A stretch of DNA of 48,350 nucleotides from an uncultured Clostridium sp. (GTDB lineage: Bacteria; Bacillota_I; Bacilli_A; RF39; UBA660), in the NCBI GenBank assembly GCA_946541575.1, contig CAMNJQ010000033.1:1-48350 (forward strand), in the 5' to 3' direction. This document shows positions 48,350-48,350 of this stretch, one piece after another. Within the stretch, counting starts at the first letter, position 1. The number at the start of each line of letters is the position of its first letter. The notes beneath the pieces were generated by a model that saw nothing but the letters and a program-made list of their open reading frames with translations, was not told the origin of the DNA and did not search any database. The position numbers were made by a program, and so were the translations under genes.

Positions 48350-48350
48350 A

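Overview
The window is very AT-rich (GC roughly a quarter) and uses the standard bacterial code: TGA is a real stop (end of grpE) and Trp is TGG. Gene content and order (hrcA-grpE-dnaK-dnaJ with a CIRCE operator, nusB-xseA-xseB, rplU-prp-rpmA-obg, tkt-sirA-yneF, xerD-deoB) point to a low-GC Firmicute of class Bacilli, probably one of the reduced-genome, uncultured gut-type lineages. That placement is inference. Every gene except rarA lies on the minus strand. I see no tRNA, rRNA, CRISPR or insertion sequence. No gap without a gene exceeds 300 bases.

Layout by position: (1-1678) a truncated membrane-protein gene and a zinc-ribbon membrane protein. (1748-5142) xerD-deoB, divergent from rarA. 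(5198-18046) the accessory island: a 70-aa small protein, a giant 3633-aa predicted polymorphic toxin, a 176-aa unknown and an ADP-ribosylglycohydrolase. (18235-26933) mtnN, the heat-shock operon hrcA-grpE-orf59-dnaK-pepF-dnaJ, and a membrane-anchored unknown. (27046-30716) a Bax-inhibitor-type membrane protein, a SpoIVB-like protease, xseB, xseA and nusB. (30793-38314) a histidine phosphatase, L-lactate dehydrogenase, obg, HAD phosphatase, rpmA, prp, rplU with leader RNA, yneF, sirA-like and tkt. (38328-42900) a HAD phosphatase, then a four-gene operon: ART-like protein, unknown, cardiolipin synthase, HExxH protein. (43032-46310) an SDR oxidoreductase, TspO, and a YolD-like/Y-family polymerase pair behind a LexA-like box. 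(46395-48350) a lysine-rich membrane protein and the end of a BspA-like leucine-rich-repeat surface protein.

The most interesting system is the island at 5198-18046. The giant protein has a WXG/LXG-like helical N-terminus, a glycine-rich hydrophobic stretch, two tandem HExxH metallopeptidase-like modules, an R-S-ExE ADP-ribosyltransferase-like domain and a C-terminal RelA/SpoT-like domain. The gene two positions downstream encodes an ADP-ribosylglycohydrolase, the class of enzyme that reverses ADP-ribosylation and that serves as immunity in the known Tre1/Tri1 pair. The 176-aa protein between them is an unassigned candidate partner. I infer a contact-dependent or type VII-secreted multi-warhead toxin with enzymatic immunity. 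The sequence shows the domains and gene order but not the secretion route or toxicity.

A second theme is relics of sporulation-type gene order: a SpoIVB-family protease directly after nusB-xseA-xseB, a SirA-like gene between tkt and yneF, and a HAD phosphatase where bacilli carry spo0B. No spo0A or other sporulation regulator is in the window.
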